From Thermoplasmatales archaeon (lineage in GTDB: Archaea > Thermoplasmatota > E2 > DHVEG-1): DNA of 18,669 nucleotides. The stretch lies in contig JAGLML010000007.1 in assembly GCA_023140035.1 (NCBI GenBank), forward strand, positions 1-18,669. Direction: 5' to 3'. Of the stretch, positions 6,572-13,607 are shown one piece after another; within the stretch, counting starts at the first letter, position 1; each line of letters starts with the position of its first letter. The notes under the pieces were generated by a model. That model made no database searches. It saw nothing but the letters and a program-made list of their open reading frames with translations, and was not told where the DNA came from. Both the position numbers and the translations under genes were made by a program.

Positions 6572-6580
6572 TTTAAGTAG
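6572..6580 (+). promoter_or_regulatory. TATA box of the AbrB-like gene
   Basis: TTTAAGTAG is centred about 28 bp before ATG 6603, and no Shine-Dalgarno site lies between. The transcript is therefore probably leaderless, which also decides this start over the longer frame from 6543. Confidence 0.5.
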
Positions 6581-6602
6581 TAAACACCAGATATTTGGTT
6601 AT

Positions 6603-6773
6603 ATGATAGTTAAAAGGAAATTAATACGCAACACTAAAAACTCTCGAAGTATTATGATTCCATCAGCATGGATAGAACACCATCAAATCAAAGGTCACAA
6701 AATCGAATATGTATACTTGGAGATGAATGAAAACGGTTCAATATTGCTCACACCAATCATTGAAAAGAAATAG
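6603..6773 (+). CDS. AbrB-like regulator (56 aa)
   Basis: A single AbrB/SpoVT fold: IVKRKLIRNTKNSRSIMIPSAWIE matches the usual strand, loop and IxIPxxW pattern, followed by KIEYVYLEMNENGSILLTPI. It is likely a DNA-binding dimer controlling the divergent operon on the minus strand. The longer frame from 6543 adds 20 hydrophobic residues that look untranslated, since the TATA box lies inside that part. It differs from the 3962 AbrB protein, so the element carries two unrelated copies of this regulator type. Confidence 0.65.
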   Translation: MIVKRKLIRNTKNSRSIMIPSAWIEHHQIKGHKIEYVYLEMNENGSILLTPIIEKK

Positions 6774-6930
6774 AAATTGTACTTTTCAGCTTCGTTCATT
6801 CAAGTCTATGAATTCGTTCAGAATTGAATTTATAACGTCGGAAACGATGATATGACGGAATATCTCATTAAACTGATGTCAATATACCAGTTCAATCTAA
6901 AAACAGTTAATATATTATTATCCCGAATGG

Positions 6931-6949
6931 TTATTTTAATTTAAAATAA
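6931..6949. repeat. 19-bp perfect AT palindrome
   Basis: TTATTTTAATTTAAAATAA has 9-bp arms about a single T. It lies between the ends of the AbrB-like gene and the integrase. It could be a bidirectional terminator or a protein site; AT-only palindromes also occur by chance. Apart from this, 6774-6962 shows no gene. Confidence 0.35.
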
Positions 6950-6962
6950 GTCTTATAGAAGT

Positions 6963-6980
6963 AAAAAAAAGAGAAAAAAA
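6963..6980 (-). terminator. Oligo-T terminator of the integrase gene
   Basis: Minus strand reads two runs of seven and eight T separated by CTC, two bases after the integrase stop codon, as expected for an archaeal terminator. Confidence 0.6.
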
Positions 6981-6982
6981 GA

Positions 6983-8122
6983 TTATGGTGCTAACTGTTC
7001 ATGCACCATTTCTTCTGGAGTTTTAGTTACATTCTGTAAAAAAGTAGTCTTTTTAAGTGCTGTTAATGATTGAAACTGTTGCATTAATTTTTGAAGTAGT
7101 CTCTGTTCAAGCTGTTCCTCTTTTTGTTTCAATCTTCTTTGTACTTCCTCTTCGATGGATTTTTCATCGTCAGTGATTTCGTCGGATGTATCTGAGATTG
7201 TAACTTTGCGCATCGCATTCCTGTATTGTTTGGCAAGCTCAGTCTCATCGATTCTGCGGTATTCCTTTGCAAGATATCCATTATGTCCAAGGATGGTTTC
7301 AACCGCATCAACTGACATTCCACCAACAGGTAAATTCGTTCTCAGATATTTTCGTAAGCAGTGGATGTGTACTTTGTATCTCCCAGAAACTGAATCTTTT
7401 TCATCGAATCCAGCACATTTAATCAACCGTCTCCACCAGAAGTAAGGTACTTGATAAGAAACTGGAAAAACTCTCTTATCATTTGCATCTTTATCAGCAA
7501 TACCATTTCCATTGCATCTTTTTACAGCAGTTAACAAATATGAATTGCGAATTTTCAACCATGCTTTTAGAGCGTCCTTTGCTTCATTTGAAATAAATGT
7601 AATTCTTGCGTGTCCATTTTTTGCTATCGATCCACGTATTGAGATTTTTACTGGATTATTTTCCCAGTTGATGTCAGCAGGAAGTAGATTAATGATTTCA
7701 CCTATTCTCATTCCAGATGAAACAGCAGTAAGAAACAATGCACGCTCTTTTGTACCTGCAAAACTAAGTATCTGTCGCATCTCCTTTTTAATTGGAACAT
7801 AATCACGTGTTACATCAAATGTCGGTCGTGAGCGTCCTTTCAGCTCGTTGATAATAGAATCTGAGATGGTAATTCCATTATCTCGTAGAAAAACTCTGAT
7901 TGTAGAAATCTTTACTCGAATTGTATTGTACATGTAATTATTTCGAAGGTAGTGATAATATTGTTTGAAATCATTGAGGTACTGTTCATCCGTTGTCCCG
8001 TTACAAAAGTATGTTTTGGGATTTTTACCTATGAAATTAAAAAAATTGTTTAGATGATACTTATGAAGTCGTCGTGTTTTTTCATTAGAATATGTAGATA
8101 GGTGACGTTGAATTGGATTCAT
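6983..8122 (-). CDS. Tyrosine recombinase / integrase
   Basis: 379 residues in the usual order: an N-terminal SAM-like core-binding domain (1-95) and a catalytic domain. Catalytic residues are visible: R139 in SGMRIGEIINL, K168 in a GSIAKNGH beta turn, H254 and R257 in HIHCLRKYLRTNL, H280 in ETILGHNG and nucleophile Y288 in AKEYRRID. The last 65 residues form a glutamine- and glutamate-rich coiled coil (EEEVQRRLKQKEEQLEQRLL), an extension beyond the core family. It cuts and joins DNA at att sites to integrate and excise the element. The frame is intact, unlike the split integrases of SSV-type elements. Its ribosome site GGAGGGAAG lies inside a hairpin. Confidence 0.9.
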   Translation of the reverse strand: MNPIQRHLSTYSNEKTRRLHKYHLNNFFNFIGKNPKTYFCNGTTDEQYLNDFKQYYHYLRNNYMYNTIRVKISTIRVFLRDNGITISDSIINELKGRSRPTFDVTRDYVPIKKEMRQILSFAGTKERALFLTAVSSGMRIGEIINLLPADINWENNPVKISIRGSIAKNGHARITFISNEAKDALKAWLKIRNSYLLTAVKRCNGNGIADKDANDKRVFPVSYQVPYFWWRRLIKCAGFDEKDSVSGRYKVHIHCLRKYLRTNLPVGGMSVDAVETILGHNGYLAKEYRRIDETELAKQYRNAMRKVTISDTSDEITDDEKSIEEEVQRRLKQKEEQLEQRLLQKLMQQFQSLTALKKTTFLQNVTKTPEEMVHEQLAP

Positions 8123-8124
8123 TT

Positions 8125-8152
8125 TACTTCCCTCCTTTGAGGGAAGGAAGTA
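8125..8152 (-). promoter_or_regulatory. Hairpin that buries the integrase ribosome binding site
   Basis: The 28-bp segment folds end to end (7 pairs, one C-A mismatch, 3-4 more pairs, 4-nt loop). On the minus strand its second arm is GGAGGGAAGTA, which is the Shine-Dalgarno site of the integrase, 5-6 nt before ATG 8122. Pairing would hide the site and limit integrase translation. Confidence 0.55.
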
Positions 8153-8199
8153 CTATGTTAAGTATTTGGTCATGTCTATGGCACTGAGTCTCCCGATAT

Positions 8200-8208
8200 C
8201 TTATATTC
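8200..8208 (-). promoter_or_regulatory. Candidate TATA box of the integrase gene
   Basis: Minus strand reads GAATATAAG here. Transcription would begin near 8175, so the hairpin at 8125-8152 would be entirely within the leader. A weaker AATACTTAA nearer the gene is an alternative. Confidence 0.4.
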
Positions 8209-8305
8209 CATCTAAATCACCTAACTTTACTCCCTGTTTGTAATGAGTGTCTTATGCTAAAAGTTTTCTCATAAAAATCAAAAAAATCATTATTTAACAT
8301 CAAAA

Positions 8306-8314
8306 GTTTATAAT
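8306..8314 (+). promoter_or_regulatory. TATA box of the lipid operon
   Basis: GTTTATAAT centred 28 bp before ATG 8338, with no Shine-Dalgarno site before that ATG, so the first gene is probably leaderless. The same nonamer occurs before hypC. Confidence 0.65.
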
Positions 8315-8337
8315 TAATTACATTATTCCAGTGAACA

Positions 8338-9219
8338 ATGAAAAAACTCAAAGCTATCTGGGAACTCATGCGATTGGAGCATGGCGTCATGATCGCTATT
8401 GCAATACTTGTTGGGTCTTTGATAGCTGGGAAAACATTTCCTGTTTTTGATAAGTTTGTACTTACATTTTTTACTGCGTTATTTCTTGAAGCAAGTACGT
8501 TTGCCCTAAATGATTATTATGATTTAGACATTGATAAAAAAAATAAGAGAAATGATAGGCCTTTGGTGAGAGGAGATCTCTCTCCAAAAACAGCTTTATA
8601 TCTGTTTACTGTATTTTTTCCGCTCGGCATTATCTGCTCGTATTTCGTCAATCTTACCTGTTTTGTTATTGCCCTTGTTACGGCAGTTTTTGCTATATTC
8701 TATGATGTCCAATTAAAAAAAATAAAATTACTTGGAAACTTCTTCATAGCCTATGTCATGGCCATCCCATTTATTTTTGGAGGAGCTGCAGTACTTAAAG
8801 AAAATGTTTTTATAATAAATTTATCTCCTGCAATTTTTATTGTTGCTCTTATTGCTTTTCTCGCAGGAGCAGGTAGAGAAATAATGAAAGATGTTATGGA
8901 CTTTGAAGGAGATAGGGTAAAGGGAGTGAAATCATTTCCAAAGTACATCGGTGTTCGCAAGTCAAATATGCTCTCTGCCTTTTTTTACATTGTAGCAATT
9001 GCTCTCAGTTTCCTTCCTTTTTTTATAAGTAGTTATACTTTTTACTATAAGAATTATTACTATCTTGTACTAATCCTACTTACAGATACTATGCTTTTAG
9101 CTACATCTTTACAGTTAATTTTTAAGAAGCAGGTGAACATGAAATTTTATAGGAAATTTACTTTAATGGCATTGTTCGTAGGCCTTCTTGCCTTCTTGAT
9201 CGGAGCTTTTACAGGGTAA
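8338..9219 (+). CDS. UbiA prenyltransferase, probable digeranylgeranylglyceryl phosphate synthase
   Basis: 293 residues, about eight or nine membrane spans. Both aspartate-rich motifs of the family are present: ND(YY)DLDID at residues 58-66 and KDVMDFEGD at 184-192, which bind magnesium and the prenyl diphosphate. In archaea the main member of this family adds the second geranylgeranyl chain to geranylgeranylglyceryl phosphate, an ether-lipid step in the membrane; other UbiA members make quinones or hemes, so the substrate is inferred. It leads an operon with a dolichol/phytol-kinase-like protein 12 bp downstream. ATG 8338 is chosen because the TATA box leaves no room for an earlier start. 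Confidence 0.85.
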   Translation: MKKLKAIWELMRLEHGVMIAIAILVGSLIAGKTFPVFDKFVLTFFTALFLEASTFALNDYYDLDIDKKNKRNDRPLVRGDLSPKTALYLFTVFFPLGIICSYFVNLTCFVIALVTAVFAIFYDVQLKKIKLLGNFFIAYVMAIPFIFGGAAVLKENVFIINLSPAIFIVALIAFLAGAGREIMKDVMDFEGDRVKGVKSFPKYIGVRKSNMLSAFFYIVAIALSFLPFFISSYTFYYKNYYYLVLILLTDTMLLATSLQLIFKKQVNMKFYRKFTLMALFVGLLAFLIGAFTG

Positions 9220-9231
9220 GGTGAAAAGTAT

Positions 9232-9918
9232 ATGTTTCAAAATGATATTGTTGGAGTAGTACTTGTTTACCTCTATGTTGCTGTTCTTCTTATTTTCACT
9301 GAAAAAATTCTCCCTAAGAGATATCCCATAGCAAGCAGAAAAATTCTTCATATTATGACAGGGAATATTGCTTTTCTATTACCCATTTTTCAGACGCGTG
9401 AAGTTATGGCATTTTTAGCAGCAGGCCCCTTTATTCTTTTTACTTTTTTGATGAGCCCCTACTCTCCCATTAAATCTATAAAAGGTAAAACATCTGAATC
9501 AGGTCATGGCCTAGGGTTAGTCTATTATGCTATAGCATGGACTGTCTTAGCATATTTCTTTTTTGACGCGAAAGAAACAATTGCAATCGGTATCCTTGCA
9601 ATGTCATATGGTGATGGACTTGCTTCACTTATTGGTATTAAATACGGTAAGAAGAAATATCAGATATTTGAAGATGTAAAAAGTTATGTAGGATCAATTG
9701 TCATGTTTGTTTTTACCTTTATTTTGATGGTTATTGCTTTACTCTATTACCAAATGTTCTCTTCAACCGTTTCTCCTCTAATATTTGAGATATTAGTTCT
9801 ACTATTATTCATTGCAGGTATTTCAACGATTGTTGAAGGAATAACTCCAATGGGTTTAGATAATCTTTCAGTACCTTTTGTAACGGCTACATTATATTGG
9901 ATTGTGATGGTGATGTAA
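9232..9918 (+). CDS. Dolichol/phytol kinase-like membrane protein (SEC59 family)
   Basis: 228 residues and about six or seven membrane spans. The family signature is present: RKILHIMTGN near residue 36, YGDGLASLIGIKYGKKKY (GDG at 127-129) and KSYVGS at 150-155. Relatives transfer a phosphate from CTP to a membrane polyprenol (dolichol, phytol), or are CDP-alcohol synthases. Here the likely substrate is geranylgeraniol or another polyprenol; this is inferred from its place between UbiA and a P-loop kinase. GGTGA lies 8 nt before ATG 9232. Translation of the next gene is coupled. Confidence 0.75.
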   Translation: MFQNDIVGVVLVYLYVAVLLIFTEKILPKRYPIASRKILHIMTGNIAFLLPIFQTREVMAFLAAGPFILFTFLMSPYSPIKSIKGKTSESGHGLGLVYYAIAWTVLAYFFFDAKETIAIGILAMSYGDGLASLIGIKYGKKKYQIFEDVKSYVGSIVMFVFTFILMVIALLYYQMFSSTVSPLIFEILVLLLFIAGISTIVEGITPMGLDNLSVPFVTATLYWIVMVM

Positions 9919-9923
9919 GTTAC

Positions 9924-10499
9924 ATGCGTTTGATAATAGTTGACGGACTTGACGGTGTCGGTAAAGATACTCATGCTCAATTAATTAGCTATCGATACGA
10001 ACAAAAAGGTGAAAAGGTTATTATTCGCTCCCATCCTGAGTCAGATAATTTTTATGGAATAAAAGCAAAAAAAGCACTCTTAGGAAAAGGTAAAATTAAT
10101 CGATTGAAGGCCTCTATTTTCTATGCTTTGGATGTCCTTCGTTCACTTAGAATCTATTATCGCAAACCTAAGCATGATGCACTTATTATTGTTAGATATC
10201 TCATGGGGATTGCCTATCTTCCAAAAGTTTCAGGCAGACTAGCATATAAAGTTTTTGCGAAGTTGGTTCCCACTTCTGAGTATATGTTTTTTTTGGATGC
10301 ATCTCCAGAGGAGTTGCTAAAAAGAATTAGTAGGCGAAATGAAACGGAGATGTTTGAGACATATGATGCTCTTGTCGAGGTTAGGGAAAAGGCCTTAGAT
10401 CTAGCTAAGGGTTGGTATATTATTGATACAGCTCAGCCTATTGAAAAAACCTATTCTAAAATTGAAATCATATTAGATATGCTCGATAAAAAGCAATAA
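9924..10499 (+). CDS. Thymidylate kinase-like P-loop kinase
   Basis: 191 residues. The P-loop is GLDGVGKDT (8-16) and the fold is that of thymidylate kinases (FFLDASPEELLKRISRRNETEMFE at 122-145 as the lid region). The usual DR(Y/F) motif is changed: residues 89-92 read IVRY, so the aspartate before R91 is valine. It may be a divergent dTMP kinase or a kinase for another monophosphate; given its operon partners, geranylgeranyl phosphate is one candidate. Start ATG 9924 is chosen over 9897 because GGTGATG, overlapping the previous stop, lies 8 nt upstream. Five bases separate the two genes. Confidence 0.7.
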   Translation: MRLIIVDGLDGVGKDTHAQLISYRYEQKGEKVIIRSHPESDNFYGIKAKKALLGKGKINRLKASIFYALDVLRSLRIYYRKPKHDALIIVRYLMGIAYLPKVSGRLAYKVFAKLVPTSEYMFFLDASPEELLKRISRRNETEMFETYDALVEVREKALDLAKGWYIIDTAQPIEKTYSKIEIILDMLDKKQ

Positions 10500-10532
10500 C
10501 TCCTCAATACTTCATAATTTTATATAAAAAAA

Positions 10533-10622
10533 TTTATATACTCATAAATTAATATATATTTCAACGGATGGGGGACTTTTTCTCTCTCTCCTCACTACCT
10601 CCTCCACGCTTCCCCATCCGAT
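10533..10622 (+). ncRNA. Candidate small RNA with anti-Shine-Dalgarno loop
   Basis: TTTATATA (10533-10540) would start transcription near 10563, exactly before CGGATGGGG (10565-10573), which pairs perfectly with CCCCATCCG (10612-10620). The 38-nt loop is pyrimidine-rich and contains ACCTCCT (10597-10603), the same heptamer as the 3' end of 16S rRNA. The unit sits between convergent genes and is much richer in GC than the AT-rich DNA beside it. It could instead be a shared terminator. Confidence 0.4.
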
Positions 10623-10626
10623 ACAT

Positions 10627-11034
10627 TCATTCGAAAATTTTTGAAACAATTTCTTTAAGGTGTGGAACAGTATTATATTTCTCAATTTCTGAAGGAAGAA
10701 TCCATCTAAATTCGGTATGCTCCCAGTCTATTTTCACTTTGATATCTTTTTCAATAGTAAATAAAAATGGATATATTATCCAGTCGTATTTTTTCCCATT
10801 ATAGCAATCTGTAAATTTCACTGGGTCACTTTTTTTAATCAATCGCACATTACCTCTTTCAATGCCCACTTCTTCCTTGATTTCTTTGACAGCAGTTTCA
10901 TAGGGAGTTTCATCTTCTTCAACATAACCTGCCACACCACCCCATAACCCCTTATATGTTCTTACCTTGTCACTTCTCTTTAAAATAAGAAGTTTACCGT
11001 TATGTTTCAATAGGCAGGTCACAACACTCGGCAT
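10627..11034 (-). CDS. Nudix hydrolase
   Basis: 135 residues. The Nudix box lies at 36-58: G, five residues, E, seven residues, KEIKEEVGI. The arginine of the consensus REUXEE is lysine here (K50); the metal-binding glutamates E51, E54 and E55 are kept. These enzymes hydrolyse a nucleoside diphosphate linked to another group; substrate unknown. The front strand (MPSVVTCLLKHNGKLLILKRS) and the late WEHTEFRWI strand fit MutT-like members. ATG 11034 is chosen because it follows the PurQ stop by one base; a longer frame from 11088 would overlap PurQ by 53 bases and adds atypical residues. Confidence 0.85.
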   Translation of the reverse strand: MPSVVTCLLKHNGKLLILKRSDKVRTYKGLWGGVAGYVEEDETPYETAVKEIKEEVGIERGNVRLIKKSDPVKFTDCYNGKKYDWIIYPFLFTIEKDIKVKIDWEHTEFRWILPSEIEKYNTVPHLKEIVSKIFE

Positions 11035-11035
11035 T

Positions 11036-11872
11036 TCAAAACCTTTTAGAAATATAGTCCAAAACAGATTCAAATATTGCCTGACCATCCCCCATTAGAT
11101 TACCAAGTCCAGTCTTTGTCCAATCAGGATGTTGATGTTTATAAAACGTTCTTTCTGGATGTGGCATCATACCAAATACAGTTCCATGATTATTGCAAAT
11201 ACCTGCAATATTTGAGATCGATCCATTTGGATTCCATGGATACCCAGCATAATTGCCATCAGAATCAACATAACGAAATACGATCTGATCATTTTCTTCT
11301 AGTTTTTTTAGATATTCTTCTTGTCGCTCTATTGGGAATAACAATTTTCCTTCAGCGTGGGCACTAGGGATTAATCTAATATCATTTTTAGGGATTTTTG
11401 AGGTGAAAATACATTTACCGTTGCTTTCATGCTTAAGCAAGGTTGGCCTGCACTCAAATCGATTGGAATCATTAAGATACAAGCAAGCTTCAGGTGAAGA
11501 ACTAGCAGCATCATTAACCCCTGGTAACAATCCAAGTTCTATCAATACTTGAAAGCCGTTACATATACCTAGTATTGGATATTCTCGCTTTACAAATTCT
11601 GTTAATTTTTTTTGCAATTTGCTTTTGATTCGTGCAGCAAATATAGCTCCTGCTCTGATATAATCACCAGCTGAAAAGCCTCCAGGTATCATCAAACATT
11701 GGTAGTCAAAGACATCCCTTTTTTCATCCTCGTTACAATCTATATCTAATAATTGTTTCAAATGCAGGAATTCAGGATTTGCTCCTAATCTTTTGAATGC
11801 ATCGTACGATTCTTGTTCACAGTTTGTTCCTTCTATTCTTAGTACACCAACTTTTATGTCTTTTATTTTCAC
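11036..11872 (-). CDS. purQ: Phosphoribosylformylglycinamidine synthase, glutaminase subunit
   Basis: 278 residues, a class I glutamine amidotransferase. The nucleophile is C104 in LGICNGFQVL, and the other catalytic residues are H238 and E240 in MMPHPER; PGGFSAGDYIRAG (63-75) supplies the oxyanion site. It releases ammonia from glutamine for the PurL subunit, which makes formylglycinamidine ribonucleotide in purine synthesis. It is longer than the short bacterial and archaeal form (about 225), with extra sequence between the nucleophile and the final motif. Start GTG 11872 has GGGTGA 6 nt upstream. Neither purL nor purS is in the window; the partner downstream is the Nudix enzyme. Confidence 0.9.
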   Translation of the reverse strand: MKIKDIKVGVLRIEGTNCEQESYDAFKRLGANPEFLHLKQLLDIDCNEDEKRDVFDYQCLMIPGGFSAGDYIRAGAIFAARIKSKLQKKLTEFVKREYPILGICNGFQVLIELGLLPGVNDAASSSPEACLYLNDSNRFECRPTLLKHESNGKCIFTSKIPKNDIRLIPSAHAEGKLLFPIERQEEYLKKLEENDQIVFRYVDSDGNYAGYPWNPNGSISNIAGICNNHGTVFGMMPHPERTFYKHQHPDWTKTGLGNLMGDGQAIFESVLDYISKRF

Positions 11873-11927
11873 TTTTTCACCCGGGAATTATAGGTAATCG
11901 CTACTCCATTATTTCTAGTTTTTTTGA

Positions 11928-12074
11928 AATGAAAGATTTTTTATATTTCTTAATAATCTTAGTAGCAAAAAATTACTCGAGATTTTAGATGGTGATCCTA
12001 AAGAACATGAGCATTGTCCCACGTTTGCAGTCAATACATTACATAGAGTTATTGAAAATTATCATAAAGACTAA
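11928..12074 (+). pseudogene. Possible gene remnant
   Basis: A 48-codon open stretch without a start codon, between the start of purQ and the cupin gene. Its end reads like real protein (LDGDPKEHEHCPTFAVNTLH and a VIENYHKD end) and stops at TAA 12072. I do not recognise the family. It may be the C-terminal scrap of a gene lost by deletion, or chance. Confidence 0.3.
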
Positions 12075-12120
12075 AAACTATTTAGAATTAAGTTAAAACA
12101 GATCTAATGGGGTGATATTT

Positions 12121-12462
12121 GTGAAACATGTGCATCATACAGAAGTAGAATTAGAAGAACCTGACGAGCAGGGAATAAAAGATGTGAAGTTGAGATGGCT
12201 TATTACAAAAAAAGATGGAGCCAAGAATTTTGCCATGCGCCTTTTTGAAATTAAAACAGGGGGATATACCCCATTGCATCAGCATGACTGGGAACACGAA
12301 GTATTTATTTTAGAAGGAAACGGTGTTACTAGAGATAAAACCGGTGAGAAAACCTTTGAAAAAGGGGATGCAATCTTTGTTCCAGGAATGGGGTGGCATC
12401 AATTTGTAAATACAGGTAAAGAAACTCTGAAATTTCTATGTTTAATACCGTACAAAGAATGA
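12121..12462 (+). CDS. Single-domain cupin protein
   Basis: 113 residues forming one cupin barrel. Motif 1 is GGYTPLHQHDWEHEVFILEG (H53, H55, E60) and motif 2 is KGDAIFVPGMGWHQFVN (H93), the four ligands for a metal ion. Such small cupins range from isomerases and dioxygenases to sugar or quinone binding proteins; substrate cannot be told. Start GTG 12121 is chosen over GTG 12112 because the latter lies inside the strong ribosome site GGGGTGAT. Confidence 0.85.
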   Translation: MKHVHHTEVELEEPDEQGIKDVKLRWLITKKDGAKNFAMRLFEIKTGGYTPLHQHDWEHEVFILEGNGVTRDKTGEKTFEKGDAIFVPGMGWHQFVNTGKETLKFLCLIPYKE

Positions 12463-12471
12463 ATTGGTGTT

Positions 12472-12573
12472 ATGGAATTTCTTGGAATATTTAAGCGTAA
12501 GCAAAGAAATTTTAATTCATATCAGAAAGCTCTTTCAGATAAAGACTGGTCTGACTTTTGTAATGTTAAATGA
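12472..12573 (+). CDS. Possible very small protein (33 aa)
   Basis: Starts 10 bp after the cupin stop with GGTG two to five nt upstream, a poor spacing. It reads MEFLGIFKRKQRNFNSYQKA and ends SDFCNVK. It could be a real small gene or a chance frame; convergent with the zinc-ribbon gene. Confidence 0.3.
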   Translation: MEFLGIFKRKQRNFNSYQKALSDKDWSDFCNVK

Positions 12574-12581
12574 CAAAAACT

Positions 12582-12728
12582 TTATTTCTCCAATATTTCT
12601 TTTTTCTTTCTTTCTTCCAATTCCCTTCTGTCGTAATATCTTCTATGGCAGTTAGGACATGTTATGGGTGATTCCGTTGAATTTCTTATCCATCTATGCG
12701 CACAAAAAGGACAGTTCTCCTTTTTCAT
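12582..12728 (-). CDS. Small zinc-ribbon protein (48 aa)
   Basis: Two knuckles, CPFC (C6, C9) and CPNC (C24, C27), form one zinc ribbon, followed by a basic helix (YYDRRELEERKKKEILEK). Such tiny proteins are common in archaea, where they bind nucleic acids or join larger complexes; its partner is unknown. A TATA-like CTATAATATTC lies 25 bp before ATG 12728 on the minus strand, so the transcript is probably leaderless. The next 138 bp, up to the glycosylase gene, hold only promoters. Confidence 0.7.
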   Translation of the reverse strand: MKKENCPFCAHRWIRNSTESPITCPNCHRRYYDRRELEERKKKEILEK

Positions 12729-12866
12729 TTCAATACAATTTAAAGAGAATATTATAGTATTTAAAAATATTTCATTAAATCCATTGTTTTTTGCTATTGA
12801 TTGGAAAGATCCTTGAGAAAGCTATGTTTTAAATTTTAGGAAACGATAGCAGAAGGTGAGAAAGCA

Positions 12867-13454
12867 ATGATTTCATTATCTAAAATTGAAAAAGAAATAA
12901 AGCAGATAGAGCAAGACGTTACAAATTGTAGAAGATGTGGTTTATGGAAAACAAGAAACAATCCTGTGGCTGGAGAAGGTGCTGTTACTGCTAAAGTGAT
13001 GTTTATAGGCGAAGCTCCTGGATATAATGAAGATATGCAGGGTATACCATTTGTTGGCAAAGCAGGTAAGATATTCGACGAACTATTGTATTCTATAGGG
13101 CTTGAAAGAAAAGAAATATACATAGCCAATATTCTGAAATGTCGACCGCCAAAAAATAGAGATCCTTTAGGAGATGAGATTAAAACATGCACGTCATATT
13201 TAGACAAACAAATTATGGCAATTAAACCAAAGGTTATTGTTACTCTTGGAAATTTTGCATCGTCATATGTTCTTGAGAAATTTGGTTTCCAGGCAGAGAA
13301 AATAGGAAAGATTCATGGGAAGATATTTCGCATTAAAAACTTACTTTTTGACGCAAGGATACTTCCGTTATACCACCCTGCGGCTGCTGTGTATAATCCC
13401 AATATGAAAGATGTTTTGACGCAAGATTTCAAATCTATCATAAAAGCTCTATAG
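12867..13454 (+). CDS. Type 4 uracil-DNA glycosylase
   Basis: 195 residues. The four cysteines that bind a 4Fe-4S cluster in this family are C21, C24, C92 and C108. The active-site motif is GEAPGYNEDMQG (49-60), and HPAAAVYNP (H170) is the second conserved motif. It removes uracil from DNA in base excision repair and guards against cytosine deamination. GGTGAG lies 8 nt before ATG 12867. It is likely a single-gene unit with its own TATA-like TTTTAAATTTTA near 12830. Confidence 0.92.
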   Translation: MISLSKIEKEIKQIEQDVTNCRRCGLWKTRNNPVAGEGAVTAKVMFIGEAPGYNEDMQGIPFVGKAGKIFDELLYSIGLERKEIYIANILKCRPPKNRDPLGDEIKTCTSYLDKQIMAIKPKVIVTLGNFASSYVLEKFGFQAEKIGKIHGKIFRIKNLLFDARILPLYHPAAAVYNPNMKDVLTQDFKSIIKAL

Positions 13455-13607
13455 GGGAAAAATAACATAAGACATCCTATTTGAAAGAAGGGTAAGTTTA
13501 AAGAAAAAGCATTGACATGATTTAGTGAGAGATAACATTAATTATAAAACTAAAAAGACTTAAAAGAGCCGATAAATTTACCTAAAAAGATTCGAGGAGA
13601 AAGTACT

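Larger units (their letters stand above)
2000..8300. mobile_element. Integrated plasmid- or virus-like element (approximate ends)
   Basis: This block holds a tyrosine integrase at one end, a primase-polymerase replication protein and iteron-like repeats at the other, two AbrB-type regulators and several small genes of unknown function, all within about 6.2 kb and mostly on the minus strand. The flanks are ordinary chromosomal genes (secreted proteins to the left, the lipid operon to the right) on the plus strand. That layout is typical of small integrative plasmids of archaea. The ends given are approximate: no convincing att repeat and no tRNA gene was found. Left end should lie between 1995 and 2141, right end between 8123 and about 8300. 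Confidence 0.7.

Noticed and set aside
6983..8300. tRNA gene as integration target
   Set aside because: No tRNA-like cloverleaf or T-loop sequence was found here or elsewhere in the window.
11797..11988. Plus-strand frame of 63 codons across the purQ start
   Set aside because: Mostly the complement of purQ; its hydrophobic composition reflects AT-rich antisense DNA.
12464..12655. 63-codon plus-strand frame after the cupin
   Set aside because: It overlaps the well-supported zinc-ribbon gene on the other strand and has no motif.
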